A DNA stretch of 64,000 nt from Paenibacillus selenitireducens (GCF_002021565.1 NZ_MSZX01000010.1:27-64026); one strand, 5' to 3'; shown: positions 1 to 8,868, numbered from the stretch's first letter. Program-made: numbers and translations. The notes: a model not told the origin generated them from the sequence alone.

Positions 1-77
1 TGCAACTAGAATAAAAAGTGGACACGACGTTAAGGAACAAAAGATAATAAACTTAACGAAAGAAGAGGTGTCCAATT

Positions 78-395
78 GTGGGGGAACAACGGCAAAGGTA
101 TAACGAAGAATTTAAAATGCAAACAGTGAAATACATTCAAGAGCAAACGAAGTCTCTATCCGAAATATGTGATGAACTTAGCATTCCGAAAAGCACCGTA
201 CACCAATGGATCGCGCAATATCGGCAATTCGATCAGGAAGCGGTCAATCATCCGGAGAAGATTAAACAACTCGAGCAAGTGCTAAAGAACAATGAGGAGG
301 AGAACCGCCGTAAAGAGCGTGAAATTAATGAATTAAAAGAAGAGTTAGCCATTCTAAAAAAGGCGCTGCACATCTTCAGCAAAGAAAAGAACTAA
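78..395 (+). CDS. IS3-family transposase OrfA (HTH, DNA-binding)
   Basis: This 105-aa protein starts at GTG, with AGAAGAGG just upstream. Its N-terminal half is an HTH_Tnp_1-type helix-turn-helix (around residues 15-45: KYIQEQTK, SEICDELSIPKSTVHQWI) that binds the element ends. The C-terminal half (about 55-100) is a charged coiled coil of the leucine-zipper type usual in OrfA. Near its end the frame crosses a canonical slippery heptamer, so OrfA is both a product in its own right and the N-terminal half of an OrfAB fusion made by -1 frameshifting. Confidence 0.9.
   Translation: MGEQRQRYNEEFKMQTVKYIQEQTKSLSEICDELSIPKSTVHQWIAQYRQFDQEAVNHPEKIKQLEQVLKNNEEENRRKEREINELKEELAILKKALHIFSKEKN
356..362 (+). 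promoter_or_regulatory. Programmed -1 ribosomal frameshift site (A AAA AAG)
   Basis: The heptamer AAAAAAG is phased in orfA as A-AAA-AAG, the canonical X XXY YYZ slippery arrangement. After slipping back one base, the orfB frame is open from here through its later start, and its codons read into a typical OrfB N-terminus (RFQFIEDHLSEFRVEKM). A short GCTG/CAGC hairpin (365-368 with 377-380) lies just downstream and could contribute. This is the standard way IS3 elements make the OrfAB transposase. Confidence 0.8.
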
Positions 396-433
396 GATTT
401 CAATTTATTGAAGATCATCTCTCCGAGTTTCGC

Positions 434-1270
434 GTGGAGAAGATGTGCAGCGTACTACGCGTATCCAGGAGTGGTTATTACAAATGGCGTACGGCAGCGC
501 CTTCTGAGCAGCTCCAACGAAAGGAGAAGCTCAAAAAGCGTATTATTTGGCACTTCCATGACTCCGAAGAACGCTATGGAAGCCCAAGAATTCATCGGGA
601 TCTTAAGAAGGAAGGCTGGACCGTATCGGAACGAACGGTTGGCCTCATTATGCGCGAAGAAGGGCTTCGTTCCTGTATGTCACGTAAATTCAGAATAAGC
701 ACGACAGATTCCAAACACGAACTACCTATCGCACCCAATGAGCTGCAACAAGATTTTTCAGCAACTAAGCCGAATGAAAAATGGGTGGCGGACATCACTT
801 ACATTCCTTGTCGCCAAGGAAAGCTGTATCTAGCCAGTATCTTGGATCTGTACACGAAACAGATCGTAGGATGGAAATTGGGCGACTATATGACAACAGA
901 TTTGGTTTTGGATGCGCTGAAGCAAGCCCATACAGCGAAAAGACCGGGAAAGGGACTAATCCACCACTCTGATCGCGGTTCGCAGTATGCGTCAAAAGAT
1001 TACCGTGAACAACTTAAAAAGTACGATATGAAACCCAGTATGAGTCGGAAAGGAAACTGCTACGATAACGCTTGTATTGAGGCGTTTCACAGCATTTTGA
1101 AGCGCGAGTTGATCTACTGCAAACCAAAGTTTAAAACCAAGCAAGAAGCGCAAGAGAAACTATATCGATACTTAGAATTCTTTTATAACCGGAAACGCTC
1201 CAATAGCACGCTGGGATACATGTCGCCGGTTCGCTTCGAGCAGCTCTATTATGAGCGAAATTCAGCTTAA
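434..1270 (+). CDS. IS3-family transposase OrfB (DDE integrase domain)
   Basis: This is the catalytic subunit: an IS3 OrfB with an HTH_21 segment followed by an rve/DDE integrase core. The first catalytic Asp is in WVADITYIP, the second in HHSDRGSQY, and the Glu is in NACIEAFHSILKRE. The full catalytic chain is probably translated as an OrfAB fusion through the slippery site at 356-362, because family-typical residues (EDHLSEFRVEKM) precede the listed GTG at 434. The length and all three catalytic residues are intact, so there is no sign of decay. Confidence 0.92.
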   Translation: MEKMCSVLRVSRSGYYKWRTAAPSEQLQRKEKLKKRIIWHFHDSEERYGSPRIHRDLKKEGWTVSERTVGLIMREEGLRSCMSRKFRISTTDSKHELPIAPNELQQDFSATKPNEKWVADITYIPCRQGKLYLASILDLYTKQIVGWKLGDYMTTDLVLDALKQAHTAKRPGKGLIHHSDRGSQYASKDYREQLKKYDMKPSMSRKGNCYDNACIEAFHSILKRELIYCKPKFKTKQEAQEKLYRYLEFFYNRKRSNSTLGYMSPVRFEQLYYERNSA

Positions 1271-1300
1271 TTTTGTGTCCACTTTATTGACAGAAGAGCA

Positions 1301-1332
1301 CTGTGTCCGTTCATTTCTCGCACCGTTCCCTG
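1301..1332. repeat. Dispersed intergenic repeat copy at the IS right flank
   Basis: The stretch beginning CTGTGTCCGTTCATTTCTCGC recurs identically at 9200-9220 and stays similar for about ten more bases. Together with AAGAGC just before it, it matches the ~20-nt motif repeated through the 8981-9220 gap. The IS right end therefore abuts a member of that intergenic repeat family. Confidence 0.6.
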
Positions 1333-1437
1333 CACCCTTTTTTGATTTTCAGTAATCTCTCGAAAATATATAAATTCAATAATCTTGAGAAAAACCTCTA
1401 CCCTCGGTCCAATTCTATCGCGGTAAAATAAGACATC

Positions 1438-2373
1438 TTATGGGAATACGCACTCATTTGGCGAAACATCAATAACAGCTTGAATCGTGGGTTGGCGAAG
1501 TGTATGATTTGATGTCCATTCCAAAAAATTCACTTTAACAGTTAATTGGGGTTGTAACCAATGTGCGTTAGAGGTCCTCTTGGTATTCATGAATGGCATC
1601 GTTGTTATCTCAAGTTTTTTGGCTAATATGGATAATGATCTCCATTCATCTGCTTTTAATTTCCCGCTACCGGCATTTCCAATACACCATAGCTGCCCAT
1701 TGTTATCATAAAGTCCGAGCATTAAAGCATTCATAGCCCCATCTTTATACGTAACACCGCCAACAACTGCATTAACATCCAGGTAATTTTTTTTCTTTTT
1801 CCATCTCTGATCCTTGCCATTTATTACATAGCTGCTGTTGATATTCTTTATTACAATACCTTCAAGATGGTGCTGTTCAGCTACGTTGTATAAGGCAGAA
1901 ATATCAGTAAAATTAGGAACAATTTGAATATGCTGATTTGGAATAATCATGTCATTTATTAACGATTGTCTGTAGCTAAGCTTTTCATCTGTTACCCAAT
2001 TACCATTTAGATATAAGATATCAAAAATCATAAAAGTAATTGGGATTTTTTTGGCTACGGATGATATTCGATCTAATCTTCTTATACTATCCCTTTTCAT
2101 TACTTCATGAAACGAAGGTACACCGTTTTCTATCGCGATGATTTCACCATCAAGAATAAAGCTCTGCGCTTTACTGAATGTTGATGGCGTCGTTAACTCC
2201 GGATATTGCATGGTTCTTTCATTCCGTTTTCTATTATATAACCTTGTTTCTTCCCCATCAAAATAGATAAGCATTCTCACTCCATCCCATTTGATCTGGG
2301 CAATCCATTCTTTACCTGTTGGGATTTCATTCGTTGAAACGGGTTCAAAGGGAATTATTGGCTCGATTATCAT
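1438..2373 (-). CDS. ATP-dependent DNA ligase (LigD ligase-domain type)
   Basis: This protein seals DNA nicks using ATP through a covalent lysyl-AMP intermediate. At 311 aa it has the nucleotidyltransferase motifs in order: KWDGVRM (adenylated Lys28), the ILDGEIIA motif III, FMIFDILYL (IIIa), EGIVIK (IV) and RWKKKK (V), followed by an OB-fold. The length matches stand-alone ligase domains related to LigD, not replicative NAD-dependent LigA. The start has GGAG about 11 nt upstream. A LigD-type polymerase lies 7 kb away, which suggests a split non-homologous end-joining set. No Ku gene is in the window. Confidence 0.88.
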   Translation of the reverse strand: MIIEPIIPFEPVSTNEIPTGKEWIAQIKWDGVRMLIYFDGEETRLYNRKRNERTMQYPELTTPSTFSKAQSFILDGEIIAIENGVPSFHEVMKRDSIRRLDRISSVAKKIPITFMIFDILYLNGNWVTDEKLSYRQSLINDMIIPNQHIQIVPNFTDISALYNVAEQHHLEGIVIKNINSSYVINGKDQRWKKKKNYLDVNAVVGGVTYKDGAMNALMLGLYDNNGQLWCIGNAGSGKLKADEWRSLSILAKKLEITTMPFMNTKRTSNAHWLQPQLTVKVNFLEWTSNHTLRQPTIQAVIDVSPNECVFP

Positions 2374-2504
2374 GATTCTTCTCCAAAATTAAATGATTTT
2401 TGTTGATCCATGTATTGATACGCACTTTTATATTGTGCACAATAACTGTAAAACAAATAACGATTTACTTTTTGCATATCTAACAAATGACCGTTTCTAA
2501 AACA

Positions 2505-2570
2505 CAAATGACCCACAAGAGGGTCACTTTTTTCAAAGTGTCCTTCCTATGGGTCACATTTACGGATCTC
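2505..2570. repeat. Short inverted repeats between ligase and oxidoreductase genes
   Basis: TGACCC at 2509-2514 pairs with GGGTCA at 2521-2526, and a further GGGTCA lies near 2552. The hairpin sits about 50-110 bases downstream of the minus-strand oxidoreductase stop and may end that operon, but the uridine run is weak. Nothing else is visible in the 2374-2621 gap. Confidence 0.35.
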
Positions 2571-2621
2571 ATCCTATCGGCTTCTTAGCTGCAACAGGCT
2601 AATCTGCTGCTTGAGCCTTTC

Positions 2622-3743
2622 CTAGCCTAAAGATGCTACCAATTTGTTATCAAAATATACCGTTTTTCCGGTACGTGCCGATTCATAAATCGCCTCCAGG
2701 ACCTCGGTTACGACTAGAGCCTGCTCCGGTTTAACCATCGGCTCCGTGTCATTCAGAATGCTCTCGATCCACATCCGGCATTCTCTACCGGCCTGGCTTT
2801 CGGAATTGCCGGCAAAATAAGCAACGCCACCTGTTTGCAGCTCCGGCTTTTTCGTGTACAGGGTTCCGAGGTCTTCGCCATTAATACGCAGACCGTCCTT
2901 CATGTCTGCTCCACCTTCCGTACCGCATAATGTAGCCTGGGCTTCACCAATATCAAGCGTATTCAGCGCCCAGCTCGCTTCGAGTGTCACCGTAGCTCCG
3001 TTCTCCATCGTGATAAAACCAAATGCGGAGTCTTCCACCGTGAACTCTTTAGGATCCCATGGGCCAAAGGCGTTTGCCGCATTCTCCTTGCTGCCGAGCT
3101 TATGATACACATTGCCTTTTACACTTGCCACTTTGTAGTTATCCATCAACCAGAGTGTCAGGTCAAGCGCGTGTGTACCGATATCAATAAGCGGTCCGCC
3201 GCCTTGTTCTTCTTCGTTCAGGAATACACCCCAAGTTGGTACGGCCCGTCTGCGGATCGCATGCGCCTTGGCGAAATAAATGTCTCCCAAATCGCCTCTT
3301 TCGGTGATTTGTTTCAAGGTCAAGGAGTCCGGACGGTAGCGGTTGTCATAACCGATCGTCAGCTTCTTGCCTGTACGCTTGGAAGTTTCCAGCATCGCTC
3401 TGGCTTCCTTGGCCGTCTTTGCCATCGGCTTTTCACACATCACATGTTTACCGGATTCAAGCGCATCAATCGTAATAAAAGAGTGGGATTTATTCGGCGT
3501 ACATACATGCACGACATCAATGCTCGAATCCTTCAACAATTCCTTGTAATCGGTATAGATTTTGATCGTATCCTCTTTGCCGATCTTACGGGCGGATTCT
3601 ATCGCACGCTCCTCGATAATGTCGCAGAATGCTACGATCTCCACGTTTTTCTGTGCACTCAGGTTTGGAATATGCTTGCCATTTGCAATTCCTCCGCAGC
3701 CGACAATGCCCACTTTCAAAATTTTATCCGTATTTTGTGCCAT
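2622..3743 (-). CDS. Gfo/Idh/MocA family NAD(P)-dependent oxidoreductase
   Basis: The product probably oxidises or reduces a sugar or cyclitol with NAD(P). The N-terminal Rossmann fold carries GCGGIA near residue 15 and the family EKP motif near residue 104 (CEKPMAK). The C-terminal half has the DIGTHALDL segment that supplies catalytic Asp/His residues. ATG at 3743 is chosen because AAAGGAGC lies directly before it; an in-frame extension to 3782 lacks a ribosome site. It lies 46 bases downstream of the sugar isomerase in one minus-strand operon. The exact substrate cannot be read from sequence. Confidence 0.88.
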   Translation of the reverse strand: MAQNTDKILKVGIVGCGGIANGKHIPNLSAQKNVEIVAFCDIIEERAIESARKIGKEDTIKIYTDYKELLKDSSIDVVHVCTPNKSHSFITIDALESGKHVMCEKPMAKTAKEARAMLETSKRTGKKLTIGYDNRYRPDSLTLKQITERGDLGDIYFAKAHAIRRRAVPTWGVFLNEEEQGGGPLIDIGTHALDLTLWLMDNYKVASVKGNVYHKLGSKENAANAFGPWDPKEFTVEDSAFGFITMENGATVTLEASWALNTLDIGEAQATLCGTEGGADMKDGLRINGEDLGTLYTKKPELQTGGVAYFAGNSESQAGRECRMWIESILNDTEPMVKPEQALVVTEVLEAIYESARTGKTVYFDNKLVASLG

Positions 3744-3789
3744 TTTACATGCTCCTTTTGTTATGGTTTTGGTTTCATTCAAGCCTCGA

Positions 3790-4536
3790 CTATAAAATCT
3801 CTCTCAAATACTTCAGGCTCTGCCCGATGCTCTGAAGCTGCGGAATTTCAAATTCCTCCTGCTCCACCGTGAACCAGTTAACACCATATTGCTTGCCTGC
3901 TGCCGTGATGGCGCGGAAATCCATCATACCGGAACCGATTTCTGTATTTCTCTTATCTGCCTCGCTCTTCATATCCTTGATATGTAGAATGGAGCAGCGC
4001 TCCTTGTATTTATGAATAAAGTCGATCGAACGGAGCCCAGCATACTCTGCCCAATATGTATCCAGCTCGATGAACAGATGATCCGGATCTGTGTTATTAA
4101 CCAGGAGATCAAGTCCATTCTCACCGTCAAATTGCTTAAATTCGATGCCGTGATTGTGATAACCGAACCGGAGCCCGCTGTGTTTGCAGCGCTCGCCAAT
4201 CCGGTTGAACAGTTCTGCCGTCCGCTTATAGCTGTCGGTGCTGTTGCGCATTTCTTCCGGTAGCCCCGGACAAATGATGTAAGCGCTATTAATTTCAAGC
4301 GAATATTCAATTGTTTTTTCCAGGTTCGCCTCAAGCTCGGAAATGCCGATGTGGCTTCCTGCGGCCTGCAGGCCGTATTGGTCCAATGCGATCCTCAAAT
4401 CTTTCGCAGAAGTATTAAAATACCCGGCGAACTCCACACCGTCATAACCGATGTCAGCCACATTTTTCAACGTACCGAGAAAATCAGTGCTTGTTAATTC
4501 CTTTATTGAATACAACTGCAAAGCTACCTTCTCCAT
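3790..4536 (-). CDS. Sugar phosphate isomerase/epimerase (AP endonuclease 2-like TIM barrel)
   Basis: This ~248-aa protein belongs to the xylose-isomerase-like TIM-barrel superfamily, which includes IolE and tagatose/psicose epimerases. Visible family features are the opening VALQLYSIKEL strand, DGVEFAGY, the metal-binding region GYHNHGIEF, ELDTYWAEYAG and ILHIKDM. These place divalent-metal ligands (His, Glu, Asp) at the barrel mouth. ATG at 4536 is preferred over GTG at 4545 because AAGGGG is correctly spaced from it. With the downstream oxidoreductase it probably catabolises the sugar imported by the neighbouring ABC system. Confidence 0.85.
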   Translation of the reverse strand: MEKVALQLYSIKELTSTDFLGTLKNVADIGYDGVEFAGYFNTSAKDLRIALDQYGLQAAGSHIGISELEANLEKTIEYSLEINSAYIICPGLPEEMRNSTDSYKRTAELFNRIGERCKHSGLRFGYHNHGIEFKQFDGENGLDLLVNNTDPDHLFIELDTYWAEYAGLRSIDFIHKYKERCSILHIKDMKSEADKRNTEIGSGMMDFRAITAAGKQYGVNWFTVEQEEFEIPQLQSIGQSLKYLREIL

Positions 4537-4654
4537 CGTTTGCACCCCTTCCGTTGATACAAGTAAAAGATACCAAAAACATTGGATAAGTTATACAATG
4601 AACCTATTCGAATATATTAAATATTTGTCATTTGCGTAACGGGAGTGTGTTTAA

Positions 4655-5590
4655 ATGACGGAGCCTTATTTTGAGTCGAACCGTCCTTCGGTCGGAACGA
4701 TCCATTATCCATTTGAATGTATGATTCACTCGAGCGCCGGCAGCCGCTGGATTGTTCATGCCCATTGGCATATCAATATTGAGATTCTGTACTTCCTCTC
4801 AGGCCGGGCGAAAGTGTTTCTGGGCGGTGAATCCCATATCGTCGGCAAAGGCGATTTGATCTTGATTCATTCCCACGAGACGCATTCCATCTATGCGATG
4901 GATGAGGAGAATGTATCTTACATCGTCACCAAGTTTGATCCTGAAATTTTGTTCTCCACTTCAAGAACGATTTTCGAGTCCAAATATGTTCTCCCCTTCA
5001 CGATGGCCAAATCCAACAATCAGCGTGTGTTTGCCGAGGCCAAAATTAAAGATACGCTGGTACCCCATCTGGTGCAGGAAATATATGATGAGTTCACCTC
5101 CAAAAACTATGGCTTCGAGCTGGCTGTGCGGACTTTGATCTGCCGGGTTTTTTTATGGTTTTTGCGGGAATCGCAGGATCAGCGGCTGAATTGGGATGTC
5201 GCCCATTCTCTCAAAGAAATGGATGTTCAGATGCTGCAAAAGGTTTTCGAATATATCGACGACAACTATAGGTTTGATATTAACGCCCAGACGGCCGCCC
5301 GTATCTGCAACCTGAGTTACAGCTATTTTTCACGCAGATTCAAGGCGATCATGGGCAAGACGTTTACCAATTATTTGAACTACATACGCATCACCGAAGC
5401 GGAAAAACTGCTGCTAACCACGGACAAGAGCATGACCGAAATTGCGCTTGAAGTCGGCTTTTCGAACTCAAGCTACTTCATTCAGCAGTTTAAGCAGTTT
5501 AAAAACATTTCCCCAGTTCAGTTCCGCAAAAAAGTAACCAACGAAAATATCGGCATCGGAGCGCCTTTGATGTCCAAAGATATGATCTAA
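4655..5590 (+). CDS. AraC-family transcriptional regulator (cupin sensor)
   Basis: This 311-aa protein has an N-terminal cupin-like sugar-sensing domain (HAHWHINIEILYFLSGRAKVFL) and a C-terminal double helix-turn-helix of the AraC type (INAQTAARICNLSYSYFSRRFKAI, then TEIALEVGFSNSSYFIQQFKQF). It is transcribed away from the isomerase/oxidoreductase operon and toward the ABC importer, so it is the likely regulator of both. GGGAG precedes the ATG. Confidence 0.9.
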   Translation: MTEPYFESNRPSVGTIHYPFECMIHSSAGSRWIVHAHWHINIEILYFLSGRAKVFLGGESHIVGKGDLILIHSHETHSIYAMDEENVSYIVTKFDPEILFSTSRTIFESKYVLPFTMAKSNNQRVFAEAKIKDTLVPHLVQEIYDEFTSKNYGFELAVRTLICRVFLWFLRESQDQRLNWDVAHSLKEMDVQMLQKVFEYIDDNYRFDINAQTAARICNLSYSYFSRRFKAIMGKTFTNYLNYIRITEAEKLLLTTDKSMTEIALEVGFSNSSYFIQQFKQFKNISPVQFRKKVTNENIGIGAPLMSKDMI

Positions 5591-5727
5591 TGCTAAACCT
5601 TGCATCAATAGGAGATAAAAAGCCGTACGATTACATAAAATTTTAACCAAGCTGTTCAAAATTTAACATCAATGTTTATTATGATGCGTAGAATTAACTA
5701 TTCAAATCTATCGTTCAAAAAGGAGTG

Positions 5728-5868
5728 ATGATGGAACTGCATTACCATATCGCCGCAATGGGAGGCCGAACCGATTGGCAAAATTCCGGGTTATGTTTAC
5801 GTGTCTATTGCTTGTTGTTCTCATGGTTAGCGGATGTTCAAGCGGTTCTTCTTCTAATGACAAAATGA
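5728..5868 (+). other. Short frame with strong RBS overlapping the binding-protein 5' end
   Basis: AAAGGAG at 5719-5725 is ideally placed for ATGATG at 5728/5731, but that frame gives only a 46-codon peptide that ends inside the next gene. The frame of the lipoprotein gene is open upstream through this region and encodes a basic n-region (ALPYRRNGRPNRLAKFR), yet it lacks an ATG there. A one-base indel near 5733 would join the good start to the lipoprotein. This is therefore either a real 5' frameshift, a sequencing error or a leader peptide. Confidence 0.4.
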
Positions 5869-7034
5869 AAACGCTTACTCTGTGGTACTGGAACCGGAGC
5901 CTTGATGACAAACTAATCAACTTGATTCAAACGCAGTTTCCAGGAATCCGCATCAATGCTCAAAAGATCGGCGGAGATTTCAAATCCAAGTTAAAAACGA
6001 CGCTGGCTGCCGGCTCTGGCGGTCCAGATATAGTTGCCTTTAACGACTGGGTGACCGAGCTGTTCCCAAGCTCTGACCGCTTCTATGATATGTACGATCT
6101 TGGCGCAAAGGATGTTGAAAATGATTACCTCGACTGGAAATGGCAGCTGGGGGTCACGCCGGAGGGCAAGATGATCGCCTTGCCGATCGATACCGGCCCT
6201 ACCGCATTATTTTACCGGGCGGATCTGTTTGAGCAAGCCGGACTTCCAAGCGCCCCTGAAGAAGTTCACAAATTGATGGGTACTTGGGATGACTATTTTG
6301 CAGGAGGCAAGAAGCTGCAGGATGCATTAGGCAACAAAGTTAAGTTCACGGATAACATTGGTAACATTTATACCCAGATTAATGCCCAGTCGGACAAAAT
6401 CTATTTTGATAAAAATGAAAATTTCATTGGTGAAGATCCTTCTTCCTCCATGAAAACAGCCTGGGACTTGGCCGTGAAGGCATCCCAGATGGGTCTGCTT
6501 GCCAATGCGAGCACCTTCTCCTCCGAGTGGAATGCTGCGGCGAATAATGGAAGAATCGCTTCATTTGTCGGAGCGGTATGGTGCAAGGAGATTCTGATGC
6601 AGTCGGCGCCGGATACGGCCGGCAAGTGGCGTGTAGCCAGGGCTCCGGGGGGCGATGGGAATAACGGCGGGTCTTTCCTCGCGATCATGAAAACGAGTCA
6701 ACATCCGCAGGAAGCCTTCGACGTCATCAAATGGGTGCAAAATCCTGAGAACCAGGTCACCAGCTTTAAAGATATCAATCTGTTCCCTTCTGCGAAAAAG
6801 GCACTTGATTCCGATGTTATGCAGCAAAAAGAAGACTTTTTCGGTGGTCAGGCCACTGGTGAAATATTTACCGAGTCCGCACGCCATGTGAAGCCCTCCT
6901 ATTTTGGGACCAAATACGCCAATTTGAACGGCATCGTTGGCCGGGAGCTTTCATCTGTTGCCATTGAAGGCAAGAACCCCGAGAAGGCCTGGAACGATGC
7001 GCTAGCAAGAGTCAAAAAGGAGCTGCTGCGGTAA
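5775..7034 (+). CDS. ABC transporter sugar-binding lipoprotein (family 1 extracellular solute-binding)
   Basis: This is the extracytoplasmic receptor of a carbohydrate importer, anchored as a lipoprotein: LLLVVLMVSGC gives a lipobox with Cys21. The body is a type-1 sugar-binding protein (LTLWYWNRSLDD; GGPDIVAFNDW; PIDTGPTALFYRADLFEQAGLP). The listed start is TTG with GGGAGG about ten bases upstream. A stronger ribosome site at 5719 points to a different frame (see the separate entry). Two permease genes follow at once; no ATPase is present, so a shared MsmX-type ATPase probably energises the system. Confidence 0.9.
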   Translation: MAKFRVMFTCLLLVVLMVSGCSSGSSSNDKMKTLTLWYWNRSLDDKLINLIQTQFPGIRINAQKIGGDFKSKLKTTLAAGSGGPDIVAFNDWVTELFPSSDRFYDMYDLGAKDVENDYLDWKWQLGVTPEGKMIALPIDTGPTALFYRADLFEQAGLPSAPEEVHKLMGTWDDYFAGGKKLQDALGNKVKFTDNIGNIYTQINAQSDKIYFDKNENFIGEDPSSSMKTAWDLAVKASQMGLLANASTFSSEWNAAANNGRIASFVGAVWCKEILMQSAPDTAGKWRVARAPGGDGNNGGSFLAIMKTSQHPQEAFDVIKWVQNPENQVTSFKDINLFPSAKKALDSDVMQQKEDFFGGQATGEIFTESARHVKPSYFGTKYANLNGIVGRELSSVAIEGKNPEKAWNDALARVKKELLR

Positions 7035-7069
7035 ACGATCATTCCATCCCGATATGGAGGTAGAGTCTT

Positions 7070-8032
7070 ATGGGTGAACCCTTACAGAAGCGAACTCATT
7101 TAGATCCAGGAAGCTCCATGCAACTGCCGGAGCGTAAGCGGGGACTTGCATCCGAAATATGGAAGCACCGGAAAGAATACTTGGCCATCTCCCCCTTTTA
7201 TATTTTGTTTGCCATATTTGGATTGTTCCCAATTGTGTTTTCCATGTATCTGTCCTTTCATAAATGGGACGGAATCGGCGAGATGACCTTCAATGGTCTG
7301 AACAACTACCAGTTCATGGTCACAGATCCCGAGTTCTGGAAAGCGGTAGGAAATACGCTCCTGATCTGGGTCTATTCCACGATTCCAATGCTGTTCTTCG
7401 CGCTGATTGTTGCATTTCTGTTAAACGCAACCTTTGTAAGGTTCCGGACCTTCTTCCGGATTGGTTATTTTCTCCCGAATGTCACTTCACTCGTCGCTGT
7501 CGCTATCGTGTTCAGCACCTTATTTTCAAACAACTACGGACTCCTCAACTACTTATTCTCCCTGTTCGGGATATCGCCTGTGGAATGGTTGAACAAAACC
7601 TGGGGCATTCAGCTGGCCGTATCCATGATGGTCATCTGGCGCTGGGTCGGGTACAATGCCATCATTTATTTGGCAGGTCTGCAGAGCATCCCAACCGTGC
7701 TGTACGAAGCAGCCAAAATTGACGGTGCCTCAGGCGTGCAGTCCTTCTTCCGCATTACGATTCCGAATTTGCGCCCCATTATTTTATTCACGGTCATAAC
7801 ATCCACCATCGGCGGAATGCAGATTTTCACCGAGTCGCAGGTACTCGTCGGCAACGACGGGGGTGTCAGTGGCGGCGGTTTGACCATTGTGCTCTACTTA
7901 TACCGAGAGGCTTTTGTGAATAATTACTTCGGCTATGGCTCAGCAGTTGGCTGGGGAATGTTCATTCTAATTGCCCTGTTCTCGATCTTCAACTGGCGAA
8001 TGGTACAGGGTGGCGGTGCAAAAGATGAATAA
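7070..8032 (+). CDS. Sugar ABC transporter permease (MalF/UgpA type)
   Basis: This 320-aa inner-membrane protein has six predicted membrane spans, beginning FYILFAIFGLFPIVFSMYL. The binding-protein-dependent transport signature (EAA loop) reads YEAAKIDGASGVQSFFRITIPNLRP and contacts the ATPase. A GGAGG lies nine bases before the ATG. It is the first permease of the pair and sits 35 bases after the lipoprotein gene. Confidence 0.92.
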   Translation: MGEPLQKRTHLDPGSSMQLPERKRGLASEIWKHRKEYLAISPFYILFAIFGLFPIVFSMYLSFHKWDGIGEMTFNGLNNYQFMVTDPEFWKAVGNTLLIWVYSTIPMLFFALIVAFLLNATFVRFRTFFRIGYFLPNVTSLVAVAIVFSTLFSNNYGLLNYLFSLFGISPVEWLNKTWGIQLAVSMMVIWRWVGYNAIIYLAGLQSIPTVLYEAAKIDGASGVQSFFRITIPNLRPIILFTVITSTIGGMQIFTESQVLVGNDGGVSGGGLTIVLYLYREAFVNNYFGYGSAVGWGMFILIALFSIFNWRMVQGGGAKDE

Positions 8033-8046
8033 ATGGGGTGAATCGT

Positions 8047-8868
8047 ATGGCTAAAAGGAAGTCTTTCCTGTTATATTTGGGGCTGATCGTTGGACTGATT
8101 ATTTCCGTCTTTCCTTTTTATTGGCTTCTGGTCATGTCCACACGAACGACTGCCGAGATTTACAGCTTCCCGCCTAAATTCTGGTTCGGTACGCATCTGA
8201 TAGATAATATTACGAGAGTGCTGAACAATATCGATTTCTTCGGCGCTTTCCTGAACACGTTATTCGTGGCATTGTCCATCACCATCCTGGTTCTGTTCTT
8301 CGATTCACTCGCAGGCTTTACGTTTGCGAAATTCAAATTCCCAGGCAAAAAATGGTTGTTTGTGCTGCTGTTGGCCACGATGATGGCGCCTGCACAGCTG
8401 TCTTTGGTCCCATCCTTCGTGATCATGGCCAAATTCGGCTGGGTCGGCACCTTCAAGGCGCTAATCATCCCGGGAATGGCAAACGCTTTCGGGATATTCT
8501 GGATCAGGCAGTATGCGGAGGATTCCGTGCCTTCCGAGCTGCTGGATGCGGGACGGATTGACGGCTGTGGATTTTTCCGGTTGTACTGGAATATATCTCT
8601 GCCGATCTTGCGGCCTGCCCTATCTTTTTTGGGCGCGTTTACCTTTATCGGGGCGTGGAACGATTACCTCTGGCCCCTGATTATTCTGAACGACCAGAGT
8701 AAATTCACGCTGCAGGTTGCCTTGTCTTCACTGAACGGAATCTACGTCTCGGATTATTCCATGGTCATTGCGGGAACCCTGCTGGCTGTAGTGCCGCTGA
8801 TTATTTTGTTCTTGTTCATCAGCAAGCAGTTTATTTCGGACATTGCCGCCGGAGCGATCAAAAGTTGA
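8047..8868 (+). CDS. Sugar ABC transporter permease (MalG/UgpE type)
   Basis: This ~273-aa permease is the partner of the upstream MalF-type subunit. It has a membrane-spanning N-terminus (FLLYLGLIVGLIISVFPFYWLL) and the EAA-loop sequence LLDAGRIDGCGFFRLYWNISLPILRP. ATG at 8047 is chosen over GTG at 8038 because GGGG sits at proper spacing before it. With the lipoprotein it completes the importer except for the ATPase. Confidence 0.92.
   Translation: MAKRKSFLLYLGLIVGLIISVFPFYWLLVMSTRTTAEIYSFPPKFWFGTHLIDNITRVLNNIDFFGAFLNTLFVALSITILVLFFDSLAGFTFAKFKFPGKKWLFVLLLATMMAPAQLSLVPSFVIMAKFGWVGTFKALIIPGMANAFGIFWIRQYAEDSVPSELLDAGRIDGCGFFRLYWNISLPILRPALSFLGAFTFIGAWNDYLWPLIILNDQSKFTLQVALSSLNGIYVSDYSMVIAGTLLAVVPLIILFLFISKQFISDIAAGAIKS

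Larger units (their letters stand above)
7..1292 (+). mobile_element. IS3-family insertion sequence (IS3/IS150-type)
   Basis: The element has two overlapping transposase frames, orfA and orfB, between imperfect terminal inverted repeats. The left repeat includes ATAAAAAGTGGACAC at 11-25 and the right repeat includes GTGTCCACTTTATTGA at 1275-1290. The right end most likely closes at TTGACA, near 1292. The left boundary is uncertain because it lies within the first bases of the window, so a target-site duplication cannot be checked. Both frames and the slippery site are intact, so the copy may be active. Confidence 0.85.

Noticed and set aside
408-698. 96-aa plus-strand frame inside the IS
   Set aside because: It overlaps orfB in another frame, which has full DDE motifs and the slippery site; this frame is a by-product.
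3102-3872. 256-aa plus-strand open frame
   Set aside because: It lies over the Gfo/Idh/MocA gene and isomerase end on the opposite strand, has no ribosome site, and its sequence has no domain character.
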